Source: JAHBNG01 sp039028975 (GTDB lineage Bacteria > Chloroflexota > Anaerolineae > Caldilineales > Caldilineaceae). Taken from it: a DNA stretch of 64,000 nt. The position numbers and the translations under genes were made by a program. Below, in pieces: positions 1 through 9,096 of the stretch (position 1 is its first letter; each line of letters starts with the position of its first letter). Where the stretch lies: contig JBCCHB010000013.1 in NCBI GenBank assembly GCA_039028975.1, positions 1 to 64,000 of the forward strand, in the 5' to 3' direction. The notes below the pieces were generated by a model. It ran no database searches. It saw nothing but the letters and a program-made list of their open reading frames with translations, and was not told where the DNA came from.

Positions 1-153
1 ACGCAGTAGGAATTCTCAGAGTGAAAGCGAAAAAACCGCTCAAAAAGACGCAGTAGAGGCTGAATGGTCTCTCTAGAATGGCTGGAGCTGTTCCCAAATG
101 CTCTGACGCCTGAGAAATTTCCGCCCACTATATCTTTTTCGACCCTACTGCGT
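1..153. repeat. 9-bp motif repeated directly and inverted at left edge
   Basis: The motif ACGCAGTAG occurs at 1-9 and 48-56, and its exact complement CTACTGCGT at 145-153, so the outer copies form an inverted pair around about 135 bp of non-coding DNA. The last copy is preceded by TTTTTCGACCC, which resembles the GGGGTCGATTTTT end of the repeat at 8989. It may be a degraded non-coding element, but it touches the window edge and cannot be delimited on the left. Confidence 0.35.
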
Positions 154-254
154 GTAAAAGAGAGTGCTACTTCCTCACTTCACTTTTATTGGTAATTTAT
201 TTTGTGGAATGGCCTTAGTGAATTTAAAGATCAGGGGTTATGGAGATTTAATGG

Positions 255-1790
255 ATGATGCTGGGACTTGGTAATGCAAAGATGTTTACATGGTTCGCTG
301 TACTTGCATTGAGCTTTACAGCCTGTTCAAGGCAGGTTGTGTCGAGCAGTGAGAGTGAACTGAATGTAGAGCGACCTCGTGGACATCTCACCATATCTAG
401 CGACTCTGTTAGCATGAGCACAACCCTTGATCCTCATCATGTTGACCGATTCTATCAGTATGTGCTGATGGGTTTTGAACAATTAGTGACGAAAGATATA
501 GAGGGCAATCACATCCCGGCCCTAGCTATATCTTGGGAACCGAATAATGATGCTTCATCATGGACCATTAAGCTTCGTGAAGGCGTTCTATTCCATGATG
601 GCACGGAGATGACGGCCGATGATGTCGCCTACTCCCTTTTGCGGCTAGCCGATCCTGACGTTAATTCGCCATTGTTGACCTTTTTTGAGATTGTTAAGCA
701 TATTGACGTATTAAATAAATATGAACTTACGGTCAACTTGGAGATCCCAAGTGTCGATTTCCCAGAGTATTTGACCTCACATCAAGCATCCATTATGCGT
801 GAGAACAGTGGCACGTTCGTCGCACATGACGGCGTTGGGACGGGACCATTCAAGCTAGTCCATTTAGATATATTTGGGGTAACTGAGCTCAGGGCCTATG
901 ATGACTACTGGAATGGCAAACCAGCTAGTGCTACGGCCAGTATCATCGCCATGCCAGATGCTGAGTCGCGTGTCCAGGCCATGCGCTCTGGGGATCTTGA
1001 CTTCTTGGAAGTGAGTGCAGTGCAAGCGACTTTGTTCGAAGGTGATGAGGAGTTTATTATCCAATCGTTTCCAAGCGGTAATTGGCACGGACTGGTCATG
1101 CATACCGACGCGATGCCCTTTAGGGATGCAAGAGTACGCAAGGCCATTCGTGTTGCGGCAGATCGTCAGGAAATTGTTGATAAAGCGCTCAACGGCAATG
1201 GAGTTGTAGCCTGTGACCACCCTGTTTGGTCTGGCGATGTGTACCACGTAGAGATTGATTGCCCTCAGGACATTGAATTAGCTAAATCCCTGCTTTTAGA
1301 GGCCGGCTATTCCCGTGGGCTTGATATTAAGATCTATACGAGCCCTCTAATTTATGAATGGACGGCCATGCTAGAGACGTATCAAAGGCAGGCTGCTGAG
1401 GCAGGTATTCGGTTGCAGATTATTCAAGTACCATCCACCAGCTACTGGACGGATACATGGATGGTAAGATCATTTACTACAGCTCGTTGGCGTGAGCGCT
1501 CTGCGGCTCAAGTGTTGCCAGAGGTATATCGCACTGGTTCTATATGGAATGAGACCTTCTATGCCAATGAGGTGTTTGATGCCTTACTCGATGAAGCGAC
1601 ATCAGAAGTCGATATCGAAAATCGTATTGAAATTTATCATGAGTTGCAAAATACGCTGTGGGAAGATGGCGGTTCGTTGATTCCTTATCATATAAACGAA
1701 ACGCGCGTTCAGAAGTCTTGCCTGAAAGGCCTGCCACCTATCCGCTCATTCTACATCGACTACTCAAAAATCTCCACGAGTGGCTGTTAA
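255..1790 (+). CDS. Peptide-type ABC transporter substrate-binding lipoprotein (SBP family 5)
   Basis: Extracytoplasmic solute-binding protein of the peptide/nickel/opine type that would hand ligand to the permeases encoded just downstream. The N-terminus is a short hydrophobic signal with a lipobox-like F-T-A-C ending at Cys24, so it is probably a lipoprotein. The mature 511-residue length and the segment TADDVAYSLLRL near residue 118 are typical of this family. GGAG lies about 9 bp before the chosen ATG; a second ATG follows at once and Met10 is a weaker alternative. A 280-bp gap separates it from the first permease gene. Substrate cannot be told from sequence. Confidence 0.9.
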   Translation: MMLGLGNAKMFTWFAVLALSFTACSRQVVSSSESELNVERPRGHLTISSDSVSMSTTLDPHHVDRFYQYVLMGFEQLVTKDIEGNHIPALAISWEPNNDASSWTIKLREGVLFHDGTEMTADDVAYSLLRLADPDVNSPLLTFFEIVKHIDVLNKYELTVNLEIPSVDFPEYLTSHQASIMRENSGTFVAHDGVGTGPFKLVHLDIFGVTELRAYDDYWNGKPASATASIIAMPDAESRVQAMRSGDLDFLEVSAVQATLFEGDEEFIIQSFPSGNWHGLVMHTDAMPFRDARVRKAIRVAADRQEIVDKALNGNGVVACDHPVWSGDVYHVEIDCPQDIELAKSLLLEAGYSRGLDIKIYTSPLIYEWTAMLETYQRQAAEAGIRLQIIQVPSTSYWTDTWMVRSFTTARWRERSAAQVLPEVYRTGSIWNETFYANEVFDALLDEATSEVDIENRIEIYHELQNTLWEDGGSLIPYHINETRVQKSCLKGLPPIRSFYIDYSKISTSGC

Positions 1791-1836
1791 GTTGTGCCCG
1801 TCGCAACTCAAAGTATTCAACTATCAGCAGATCGCA

Positions 1837-1932
1837 ATGTCATTCTGTTTGGTCACAATGCTGCTTTGCAGCTGTAACCATGCCACAAAACGACGGAACC
1901 GAAGAATCCTCATTGAAATTGCGATGCACTGA
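1837..1932 (+). CDS. Possible 31-residue lipoprotein-like peptide (doubtful)
   Basis: A short open frame in the gap between the binding protein and permease genes starts MSFCLVTMLLCSCN, which looks like a lipoprotein signal with Cys in lipobox position, and continues with a basic stretch. There is no clear ribosome binding site. It could be a remnant of a duplicated binding-protein start or simply chance. Little else is visible in this gap. Confidence 0.15.
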   Translation: MSFCLVTMLLCSCNHATKRRNRRILIEIAMH

Positions 1933-2070
1933 CTATACATTTAAAACAACGCTAGGATCAGTTCTACAACGGAATCAGCCTCAGTGTTGTCTTATTGTAG
2001 GAATCGTTATATTGAAGGATCTATGTTTCCACAAAGTGTCCAGCAGCAAAAAGGGATTTAGGAGCAAACT

Positions 2071-3021
2071 ATGGCCCGATTAATTTTACAACGATTTGGT
2101 TTCGCCTTGCTTACAATGGTTTTGGTTAGCCTCATCGCCTTTGTTGGCACAGAAGCGCTTCCTGGGGATAGCTGTACAGCTTATTTGGGGCGTGATGCGA
2201 CCGAAGAAGGGTTGAAAATTTGTCGCGAAAAACGAGGCGAGCTGCGCCCTTGGTATGTCAAATACGCTGAGTGGGGGGGGAATATCCTGCGGGGAGACTT
2301 AGGGACATCCATGAATGGAGACCGGGATATCAATGAGATTGTTGGTCCTCGGCTACGCAATACGGGAATGTTGGCTTTCTTTGCAGCGATTATTGGTATT
2401 CCTATCGCCGTCTTCTTGGGCGTCATCACAGGTCTATTTCGCGATAGGTTCCCTGATATTGCCATATCCACAACCGCTATTGTTGCTATGACACTGCCTG
2501 AATTTGTTACGGCAACCATTTTGATCTACATCTTCAGCATTCAGCTAGAGTGGTTCAATGCCATTGCAGTCTTACGCACCAATGCCGCATGGGGAGATAT
2601 TTTGTCGACTATTGCCCTACCCGTTATTACGCTTGTGCTGGTTATGACAGCTCACATCTTACGCATGGTGCGTACCAGTGTGATTGATGTAATGGCTGGT
2701 GACTTTGTCCAGATGGCGAAACTCAAAGGCGTCCCCTACTGGCAGATTGTCTTCAAACATGCACTGCCTAATGCACTGCTTCCCTCTATTCCCGTTATTG
2801 CACTGACAATTGCTTGGTTGCTAGGCGGCCTTGTCATTATCGAAAAAGTCTTCAATTTCCCCGGTTTAGGGAACGAAATGCTCAATGCCATCGCCCTAAG
2901 AGACATTCCCGTTGTGTTAGCCATTGCCATGCTCCTGGCCGCAGTCTATGTAATTGTGAATCTAATTTCCGATTTACTAACGCTTATTTTGAATCCCAAA
3001 CTGCGAACAATGCGTACGTAG
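2071..3021 (+). CDS. ABC transporter permease, DppB/OppB type
   Basis: Inner-membrane permease of a peptide-type importer. It begins with the usual single N-terminal helix (ARLILQRFGFALLTM), then a periplasmic stretch and five further hydrophobic segments. The EAA loop that contacts the ATPase is visible around residues 216-236 (GVPYWQIVFKHALPNALLP). Its 316 residues match the family. An AGGAG ribosome binding site sits 6 bp before the ATG. It forms a set with the binding protein upstream, the second permease and the double ATPase downstream. A 223-bp gap containing a dispersed repeat follows. Confidence 0.93.
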   Translation: MARLILQRFGFALLTMVLVSLIAFVGTEALPGDSCTAYLGRDATEEGLKICREKRGELRPWYVKYAEWGGNILRGDLGTSMNGDRDINEIVGPRLRNTGMLAFFAAIIGIPIAVFLGVITGLFRDRFPDIAISTTAIVAMTLPEFVTATILIYIFSIQLEWFNAIAVLRTNAAWGDILSTIALPVITLVLVMTAHILRMVRTSVIDVMAGDFVQMAKLKGVPYWQIVFKHALPNALLPSIPVIALTIAWLLGGLVIIEKVFNFPGLGNEMLNAIALRDIPVVLAIAMLLAAVYVIVNLISDLLTLILNPKLRTMRT

Positions 3022-3130
3022 ATCCAGCCAAACCTATATTTAGGCTCCATAAAAAGCAACATTTTTCTCTTGAACAGCAGTGCTAATTTATCACAAACAC
3101 CAGTATGTTTTAACTCTTTGCAACAGTCTG

Positions 3131-3206
3131 CCCAAAATTTTGACTCGACTTTTGCCCAGTATAGTCCGGAACAATTGGTGAGTGGTGGACAAACTTTATC
3201 TGGCCG
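3131..3206 (-). repeat. Dispersed repeat, copy 1 (between permease genes)
   Basis: Read on the - strand this begins CGGCCAGATAAAGTTTGTCC and later contains CTGGGCAAAAGTCGAG. The stretch at 17582-17659 matches it over about 75 bp with conserved blocks CGGCCAGA, AAAGTT, TGTCC, CTGGGC and AAGTCGAG. Both copies lie inside peptide-transporter operons, here in the gap between the two permease genes. Confidence 0.6.
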
Positions 3207-3244
3207 TTTATACAGTTCCGTTCAGATTAATGGATTAGATACCT

Positions 3245-4153
3245 ATGACAGCAACAACCTTACCCTCTCAAGCGGCCGTCGAACCCAAACAGCGCGGCCG
3301 AATCGCCGAGCTCCTCACAGGCATGACCCGAACCCTATCAGGAAAAGTCGGCCTGACGCTTCTAATTTTTCACTTTTTGTTGGCATTCTCGGCTCCCTAT
3401 ATTGTCCCCCATGATCCACTCCATGTCCCTGACTCCTCCGCAGGACTCAAGTTGGCTGCTCCATCCGCCGAACATCCATTTGGCAATGATCGCATCGGGC
3501 GCGATGTGCTGTCGAGGACCATGATGGGTGGACGGATTGCTCTGCTTGTCACCGTGATTGGAACAGCCATTGCCATTACATGGAGTAGCATCGGTGGCAT
3601 GGTTCTAGGACTTGTTGGTGGAACGCTCGATGATGCCGTGATGCGGGTTGTGGATGCTGTCCAGGCTGTTCCCTTTTTACTCTTTTTACTTTTGATCATT
3701 GCCGTCGTTGGCACCGACACGTGGATTCTTATTTTGACGCTGGGTTTCTTCTTTGGGATCTCCCCTTTGCGTATCTTTCGCAATGCAACGCTTGACTTCG
3801 TGGCGCGCGATTTTCTTGTTGCGGCGCGAGCTCGTGGCGAAAGCCTGCTGACCATTATTCGGAGGGAGTTGCTTCCCAACATTCTAGATATTGTTTTAGT
3901 GGAAGGAGCCATGCGATGGTCGTGGATGCTACTAGCCTTTAGTTCACTCTCTTTTTTGGGCTTTGGCGTGGCACCACCCACACCCGATTGGGGGCTAATG
4001 ATCTCTGATAGTCGCGGGGTCCTCTCCATTGCACCGTGGTGGACATTTGCTCCCCTACTAGCACTCAGCTCTTTGATCATTGCCATCAATCTCACGGCAG
4101 ATGCGCTAGCCAAGGCGACTGGCTTGGACCGAGCACAAGGGGCACCGGTGTAA
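3245..4153 (+). CDS. ABC transporter permease, DppC/OppC type
   Basis: Second inner-membrane permease of the first importer, 302 residues. The N-terminus has the DppC arrangement: a cytoplasmic tail, one helix (VGLTLLIFHFLLAFSAPYI), then the HPFGNDRIGRDVLSR motif that ends the periplasmic loop in this family. The EAA loop is at about residues 194-214 (ARGESLLTIIRRELLPNIL). No good ribosome binding site is visible before the ATG, but the N-terminal homology supports this start. The ATPase gene begins 3 bp after its stop codon. Confidence 0.92.
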   Translation: MTATTLPSQAAVEPKQRGRIAELLTGMTRTLSGKVGLTLLIFHFLLAFSAPYIVPHDPLHVPDSSAGLKLAAPSAEHPFGNDRIGRDVLSRTMMGGRIALLVTVIGTAIAITWSSIGGMVLGLVGGTLDDAVMRVVDAVQAVPFLLFLLLIIAVVGTDTWILILTLGFFFGISPLRIFRNATLDFVARDFLVAARARGESLLTIIRRELLPNILDIVLVEGAMRWSWMLLAFSSLSFLGFGVAPPTPDWGLMISDSRGVLSIAPWWTFAPLLALSSLIIAINLTADALAKATGLDRAQGAPV

Positions 4154-4156
4154 GAT

Positions 4157-6235
4157 ATGATTGAACCAATAATTGAAATCAGCAATCTATCCATAGGCTA
4201 TCGCAATCGGGCGGGCGACATTGTTCAAGTTCTGCGTAATATTGATTTAGAAATTAATCCTGGTGAAACGGTGGGGTTAGTAGGCGAAAGTGGGAGCGGC
4301 AAAAGCACCCTTGCACTCGCGATGATGGCCTTCCTACGCTCAGGCAGCGAGCTACTTAACGGCGGTGCTAGGTTTTCTGGGACGGAACTCTTTATGCTCT
4401 CAGATAGAGAGATCGAGGCAATGCGTGGCAAAGAGATCGCGCTGATTCCCCAGAATGCAGGTCAGTCCCTAACCCCGACCATGAAGATCGGAGCCCAAAT
4501 TGAAGAGGCTCTGCGGCTCCATACCGATATTGCCTCAGCGGCTCGCTCTACCCGTGCAGTTGAGTTGCTAGGTTTGGTACGCCTCCCGTCTCCGGATGAA
4601 TTGGTAGATCGCTATCCTCATGAGCTATCTGGTGGTCAACAGCAGCGTGTAGCGGTTGCTATGGCGTTGGCAGGCGAAGCACGGCTACTGCTCCTGGATG
4701 AACCAACAACCGGCTTGGACGTAACCACCCAAGCCCACATTCTTGAGCTATTGAGTGATATTGCCCAAGAGACCAACACAGCCATGGTCTATGTGAGCCA
4801 CGATCTGGGCGTGATTGCACGGGTCAGCCATCGAGTTGCCGTGATGTACGCAGGTGAAATTGTAGAAGATGGACCATCTGCGTCAGTCTTTGTCCAGCCA
4901 AACCATCCTTATGCGCGCGGTCTGCTCAACTCGATTCCCCGTTTGGATGATGAGCATCTGCCCGCCTCATTACCCGGTACGCCGCCCGCAGTTGGCTCAG
5001 TCTTAAGTGGATGTGCGTTCCGTGAACGGTGTGATTTTGCCACCGATATTTGCACCACCGACGATCCCCATCTATTGACTATTCAGGGATCGGATCCTAT
5101 ACACAAAATTCGCTGCCACCATTGGGAAAAGGTTCTCCAGAGCAATATGGACCGGGATGGAAAGGCCGTTGATCGATATGGTGCTACGGAAGACGAAAAA
5201 CCACTGCTTTCGCTCAATGATGTAGCCATTACTTACTTCAAGCCGCGTTTGCTTGATGGATTATTTGGCACCAAGGAGCCACCTCATACGGTCGATGATA
5301 TCTCGCTCCAGATCAACCGAGGCGAGACGGTTGCCTTGGTTGGGGAATCGGGTTCAGGCAAGTCAACCATTATTCGCTCCATTGCTGGATTAAAGTCACC
5401 CAAAATGGGCGATATCACCTATGATGATCACAATTTGAATCCACCTGTAGATAGGCGGGATCGAGATCTTCGGCGGCGAATTCAGCTTATTTTTCAGAAT
5501 CCTGATGCATCGCTCAATCCTCGCCAGACCGTAGCAGAAATTTTGGCCATGCCCTTGCGTCTCTACTTCGGTGCAACGTCCGAAGAAGTCAGCTTGAGGT
5601 CCCATGACATTATCCAACGTGTCCGGCTGGGTATACACTATCTTGATCGCTATCCTGGACAGCTATCAGGCGGAGAAAAGCAACGTGTAGCTATTGCGCG
5701 GGCCTTTGTCGCCGAGCCAGAATTGGTACTATGCGACGAAGTGACCTCCGCTCTAGATGTCTCTGTTCAAGCCGCTGTGCTCGATCTGCTGACCGAGCTA
5801 AAACGCGAACAAGGGGTCACATATATCTTTATCTCCCACGATTTGGGTGTAGTACGTGCTGTCGCCGATCGAGTGGCCGTACTCTATCAGGGACGTCTTT
5901 GTGAAGTAGGCCCCGTGGACGATATCTACAGCGTTCCTCATCACCCATACACAGAAACGTTGCTGGGCGCTGTTCTCGAACCCGATCCCGATGCGACACC
6001 CACGCTTTTAGCAAGCGATACGCCTGAACTGGCCCCACCAGCAGTTGGTTGCCCTTTCCAGCGTCGCTGTCCCTACCACATCGGTGACATTTGCGATAAC
6101 GAGATGCCACCATGGCAGAGATCCAAGGGGCCGTCACTCAACGGACACGCACCGAATGACGCAAGGCAACACAAGATACGGTGTCACATTCCTGTCGAAG
6201 AGCTATTAGAGAAGCAAGCGATACCTTCTCAATAA
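4157..6235 (+). CDS. Fused double ATP-binding protein of peptide ABC importer (DppD-DppF fusion)
   Basis: Cytoplasmic energising subunit with two complete ABC domains in one 692-residue chain. Domain 1 has Walker A GESGSGKS near residue 42, signature LSGGQQQR near 156, and Walker B LLLLDEP near 178. Domain 2 repeats these near 395 (GESGSGKS), 502 (LSGGEKQR) and 523, where Walker B reads LVLCDEV, keeping the catalytic Glu but lacking the usual Pro. Each half ends with a Cys-rich oligopeptide-transporter C-terminal segment (CAFRERCDFATDIC; CPFQRRCPYHIGDIC). One fused chain replaces the two separate ATPases of the second importer here. Confidence 0.95.
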   Translation: MIEPIIEISNLSIGYRNRAGDIVQVLRNIDLEINPGETVGLVGESGSGKSTLALAMMAFLRSGSELLNGGARFSGTELFMLSDREIEAMRGKEIALIPQNAGQSLTPTMKIGAQIEEALRLHTDIASAARSTRAVELLGLVRLPSPDELVDRYPHELSGGQQQRVAVAMALAGEARLLLLDEPTTGLDVTTQAHILELLSDIAQETNTAMVYVSHDLGVIARVSHRVAVMYAGEIVEDGPSASVFVQPNHPYARGLLNSIPRLDDEHLPASLPGTPPAVGSVLSGCAFRERCDFATDICTTDDPHLLTIQGSDPIHKIRCHHWEKVLQSNMDRDGKAVDRYGATEDEKPLLSLNDVAITYFKPRLLDGLFGTKEPPHTVDDISLQINRGETVALVGESGSGKSTIIRSIAGLKSPKMGDITYDDHNLNPPVDRRDRDLRRRIQLIFQNPDASLNPRQTVAEILAMPLRLYFGATSEEVSLRSHDIIQRVRLGIHYLDRYPGQLSGGEKQRVAIARAFVAEPELVLCDEVTSALDVSVQAAVLDLLTELKREQGVTYIFISHDLGVVRAVADRVAVLYQGRLCEVGPVDDIYSVPHHPYTETLLGAVLEPDPDATPTLLASDTPELAPPAVGCPFQRRCPYHIGDICDNEMPPWQRSKGPSLNGHAPNDARQHKIRCHIPVEELLEKQAIPSQ

Positions 6236-6259
6236 ATAGCAGAAAGCAAGGCCATTTTC

Positions 6260-7492
6260 ATGTCAACAAATACTTTGGGGGCTGCAAATGGCTACCTCCA
6301 GCGTCTCCTCCTCTCTTTCGCTATTCCAGCCTACCGATGGCTCTGGCTCAATTCGGTCTTTGGTTCCATGCGTGTCATCACCATCTTTGTAGCTAGGGGA
6401 TGGTTGGTGTTGACCTTAACTGATTCCCCCTTTTGGGTGGGTGCCGCACCGGCACTGCGCGGCGTGGCTCAGATCTTGGTCGGCTCCTTTGCTGGCGTCA
6501 TGCTGGATCGAGTCAATAGACGGACTGCACTGCTGATTGTGGAAGTTGGCAACAGCCTCATTGCCGCTGGATTGGGCTGGCTCATTTTAAGTGGCCAGAT
6601 CAAAATGTGGCACATTTTGGTGGCGGCCGTGTTGGAGGGGCTGCTCATATCAGTCCGTTGGCCGGCCATCAACATTATGATCGTCAATGTAGTGGGGCGG
6701 GAGCGGATGTTAAACGCATCTGCTGCTCAGATGTTGGGCTTCAACCTAGGTAACGTGCTCTCTTCAGCCATTGCAGGCTTAATTATAGCCAGCTCTGGTA
6801 TAGAGGATGCTTACTTCTTTGGTGCCGCCTGTGGTTTGATTGCCGCATTTTCTGTTTGTTTTGTGAAGGGTGAATTTCGTCCAGAGGTTGTACAGGAGCC
6901 GATTATCCGCGCATTGCGGGAAGGGATAGCCTATATCGGTCAGCACCGAATTTTGCTTTGGCTGATTGTGCTAGGTTTTCTCATGTCCTTGCTTGGTTGG
7001 GCCAACTTAACCATGCTTCCCGTTATGGCTCGCGATGTGCTGGGGCAGGATGCCTCGGGGCTAGGCTTTTTGACTGGTGCTGGGGCTTTAGGTTCTCTCA
7101 TTTCCACCCTGCTGATTGCGGGTCTAGGGGATTACAAGAACAAAATGCGGTTGGTGCTGTGGAGCGGCGTAGCAACAGCCATTGCCATTGTACTCTTTGC
7201 CGCCTCATCCTGGTTCCCTCTTTCACTGCTTCTATCAGCGGTCATGCAAGCTGTTTTGATGGCCTTCGAAGTCTCCCTTACGGCATCGGTCTTACTGCTG
7301 ACCGCGGACAAGATGCAGGGGCGTGTTCAGGGCATCTACACTCAGGTATTTGGCTTTACGTGGGTAGGCGGCGTAGTGTTAGGCAGCATTGCGGAGTTTC
7401 TCGGCGCGCCCATAGCCATTGCGCTGGGCGGCCTCTGCATTGGTGGGGTTGTTGCCTTCGTGTGGCGTCCACTGCAACGTATGGATATGTAG
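6260..7492 (+). CDS. MFS transporter
   Basis: Integral membrane protein of 410 residues with about twelve hydrophobic segments in two halves separated by a short charged loop near residues 200-220 (KGEFRPEVVQEPIIRALREG). The first half carries the MFS loop-2/3 signature in the form GVMLDRVNRR, and the repeat pattern resembles the DHA3/EntS-like exporter group. It starts 24 bp after the double ATPase gene, so it is probably the last gene of the importer operon. Substrate is unknown; an exporter linked to the imported compound is one possibility. Confidence 0.88.
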   Translation: MSTNTLGAANGYLQRLLLSFAIPAYRWLWLNSVFGSMRVITIFVARGWLVLTLTDSPFWVGAAPALRGVAQILVGSFAGVMLDRVNRRTALLIVEVGNSLIAAGLGWLILSGQIKMWHILVAAVLEGLLISVRWPAINIMIVNVVGRERMLNASAAQMLGFNLGNVLSSAIAGLIIASSGIEDAYFFGAACGLIAAFSVCFVKGEFRPEVVQEPIIRALREGIAYIGQHRILLWLIVLGFLMSLLGWANLTMLPVMARDVLGQDASGLGFLTGAGALGSLISTLLIAGLGDYKNKMRLVLWSGVATAIAIVLFAASSWFPLSLLLSAVMQAVLMAFEVSLTASVLLLTADKMQGRVQGIYTQVFGFTWVGGVVLGSIAEFLGAPIAIALGGLCIGGVVAFVWRPLQRMDM

Positions 7493-7573
7493 GAGTAGAA
7501 ATCAAGTTCTTCTCATCGATCTGAGGTAATACCTTGCTAGATGTTAAGAACAAAATTTATCAGAGATTAGGCA

Positions 7574-7609
7574 TTTCGCAGGGGGGCGAGATATCTACCC
7601 TCTACGAAA
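7574..7609. terminator. Weak bidirectional terminator candidate between convergent genes
   Basis: An imperfect hairpin pairs TTTCG-AG-GGG with CCC-CT-CGAAA across a 12-base loop, in the 134-bp gap between two genes that converge. A T-rich stretch (CTTTATCTTGATTT) follows on the + side. The stem has mismatches, so support is modest. Confidence 0.3.
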
Positions 7610-7626
7610 CTTTATCTTGATTTCTA

Positions 7627-8586
7627 TCACATCCGCAGACCATCAGAAACAGCTCGAATATGCTCCGGCCCAATTCCACAACAACCGCCGACGATCTGAG
7701 CACCTGATTCGATCCACGCCTGAGCCTCCGTCCAGAAAAACTCAGGCGAAATATCTTCAATGAAGGTCCAGTTTGGCCGTTGCCAGTAGCCAGCATTGGG
7801 ATAAACCCCCGACGGTCCTCCAAAATTCTCCCTGATGATCTCTAATGCCGCTCGTGCCAAATGAATTTCCGAGTGCATCATGGATAAGACCGAGCCACCT
7901 GTTGCCATAATACGCTGAATCGCTGGGCCAAATGGTTCATACCCGTTAGTGAACTCTTTTGCTCCTGATGTGTGCTCGCGTACACCTAGATACAGTTCCT
8001 TAGAGGCTGGATTATCCAAGCAGCTCAGAGAAACCCATATAGGTAGATTGGTGGAGGATGCTTCCTCTATTGCCATAATGGCATTGGTTGCGTCAGCAGC
8101 CAACATCTCTAATAGGAGGAAATCAACGCCCGCATCGGCCAGAAGTTGTGCCTGTTCTCGATAGCTGACACGCATGGTCTCAGCATCATATTTGCCCCAG
8201 TTGTCATATGGCGCGATGGAACCGGCAATATAGATAGGGCGCTCCACGGCTGAACGCTCTCTTGCCTCATGGGCTAACGCAACAGCCGACTGATTCCATT
8301 CAGTAAATTTATCTGCCAGACCATGCTTTGCCAAGGCATGTCGCCCTGATGCATAGGTATTGGCTGTGATAATGTCTGCGCCCGCGGCGATATAATTTTC
8401 ATGTACCTGGCGTACCAGATGGGGCGCGCTTTCAATGGCCGCTGCACACCAAACGCCACTATGCATAGAGGCCCCCAAGCGCTCCAGTTCAGTACCGGTT
8501 GCGCCATCCAGGATCAATACGTCTCCATTGTCGAGTCGGTTAAGTAGGTCAGTTTGAATTGTCATAAAATGATTATATGGATCCAT
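7627..8586 (-). CDS. Homocysteine S-methyltransferase family protein
   Basis: Predicted zinc-dependent methyltransferase that moves a methyl group to homocysteine (or a related thiol), making methionine. The TIM-barrel N-terminus reads ILDGATGTELERLG. The zinc-binding cysteines are present: one in VSLSCLDN near residue 186 and the pair in VGGCCGIGPEHI near 301, as required for the family. Length 319 is normal for the stand-alone type. The start could be the ATG at 8565 (MTIQTDLL), seven codons in; neither has a convincing ribosome binding site. It is a lone gene between convergent and divergent neighbours. Confidence 0.88.
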   Translation of the reverse strand: MDPYNHFMTIQTDLLNRLDNGDVLILDGATGTELERLGASMHSGVWCAAAIESAPHLVRQVHENYIAAGADIITANTYASGRHALAKHGLADKFTEWNQSAVALAHEARERSAVERPIYIAGSIAPYDNWGKYDAETMRVSYREQAQLLADAGVDFLLLEMLAADATNAIMAIEEASSTNLPIWVSLSCLDNPASKELYLGVREHTSGAKEFTNGYEPFGPAIQRIMATGGSVLSMMHSEIHLARAALEIIRENFGGPSGVYPNAGYWQRPNWTFIEDISPEFFWTEAQAWIESGAQIVGGCCGIGPEHIRAVSDGLRM

Positions 8587-8753
8587 AGGATCTTCGGCAA
8601 ACTGCTGAGTTATATAAACAGGAGCTATTTGCTCTATTCTGCAACATTTTTTCTGTCCGAATACCTATGCTATGCTTGAAAGCCATTTTTCCTTACGATT
8701 CCTAATTTTTTGCGGACACTGAAGGGTGCACTTCCAATAGTCCGTCAGGTTCA

Positions 8754-8787
8754 TTTTGTCCCGGCATTTATTTTGTCCCGGCATTTA
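8754..8787. repeat. 17-bp tandem duplication
   Basis: The unit TTTTGTCCCGGCATTTA is present twice in a row without mismatch (8754-8770 and 8771-8787). It looks like a simple local duplication. Confidence 0.85.
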
Positions 8788-8928
8788 TGTGACTTAGCCT
8801 GAAGGGTTCAAAAAAGGACGTGGACTATATTGGGGCGAATTGGTTTACAAATTGTAGGCGCTGTTTGCAGCACCTACGGTTTGTTCGAATTGTTAACCTC
8901 GTCTGAACCATGGCTCAAAAGCTTTCAG

Positions 8929-8965
8929 CTATACTGCGCTCGTTTTCAAACGAAGTTGAATATAA
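8929..8965. repeat. Palindromic dispersed repeat, copy A
   Basis: The core TCGTTTTCAAACGA is a perfect 14-bp palindrome, flanked by CTATACTGCGC on the left and AGTTGAATATAA on the right. The copy at 22121-22157 has the same core and flanks, and weaker relatives occur at 45900, 50270 and 50469. A REP-like element is likely. Confidence 0.6.
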
Positions 8966-8988
8966 CTAGCCCTCTGCTAGGTTAGAGG

Positions 8989-9031
8989 GACCACTGCGTA
9001 AGCCGCCAGAATTTGTCCATGTTCGGGGTCG
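8989..9031 (+). repeat. 43-bp dispersed repeat, copy 1
   Basis: Begins GACCACTGCGTAAGCCGCCA and ends TTCGGGGTCG. The stretch at 12007-12050 has the same start and end, with a handful of substitutions and one extra base. Both lie in gaps upstream of operons. Confidence 0.65.
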
Positions 9032-9096
9032 ATTTTTATACCTTACCTATGCTAAGGCAAATTTTATCTGGCTATCTATATTGAAAGGTTGGAACT

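Larger units (their letters stand above)
8587..9096. other. Intergenic region, divergent genes, repeat-rich
   Basis: No gene seen in this 510-bp gap. It holds a 17-bp tandem duplication, a palindromic dispersed repeat and one copy of a 43-bp dispersed repeat, each listed separately. A GAAAGG ribosome binding site at its right end serves the next gene. The two genes flanking it diverge, so promoters for both must lie here, but none stands out clearly. Confidence 0.7.

Noticed and set aside
1658..2083. 141-codon open frame across the first gap
   Set aside because: It runs off-frame through the end of the binding protein gene and shows no domain or ribosome binding site.
3070..3414. 114-codon open frame between permease genes
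   Set aside because: It overlaps the real start of the DppC-type permease in another frame and includes the dispersed repeat at 3131.
3397..4194. 265-codon - strand frame
   Set aside because: Antisense shadow of the DppC-type permease, with Ser/Arg/Lys-rich low-complexity sequence.
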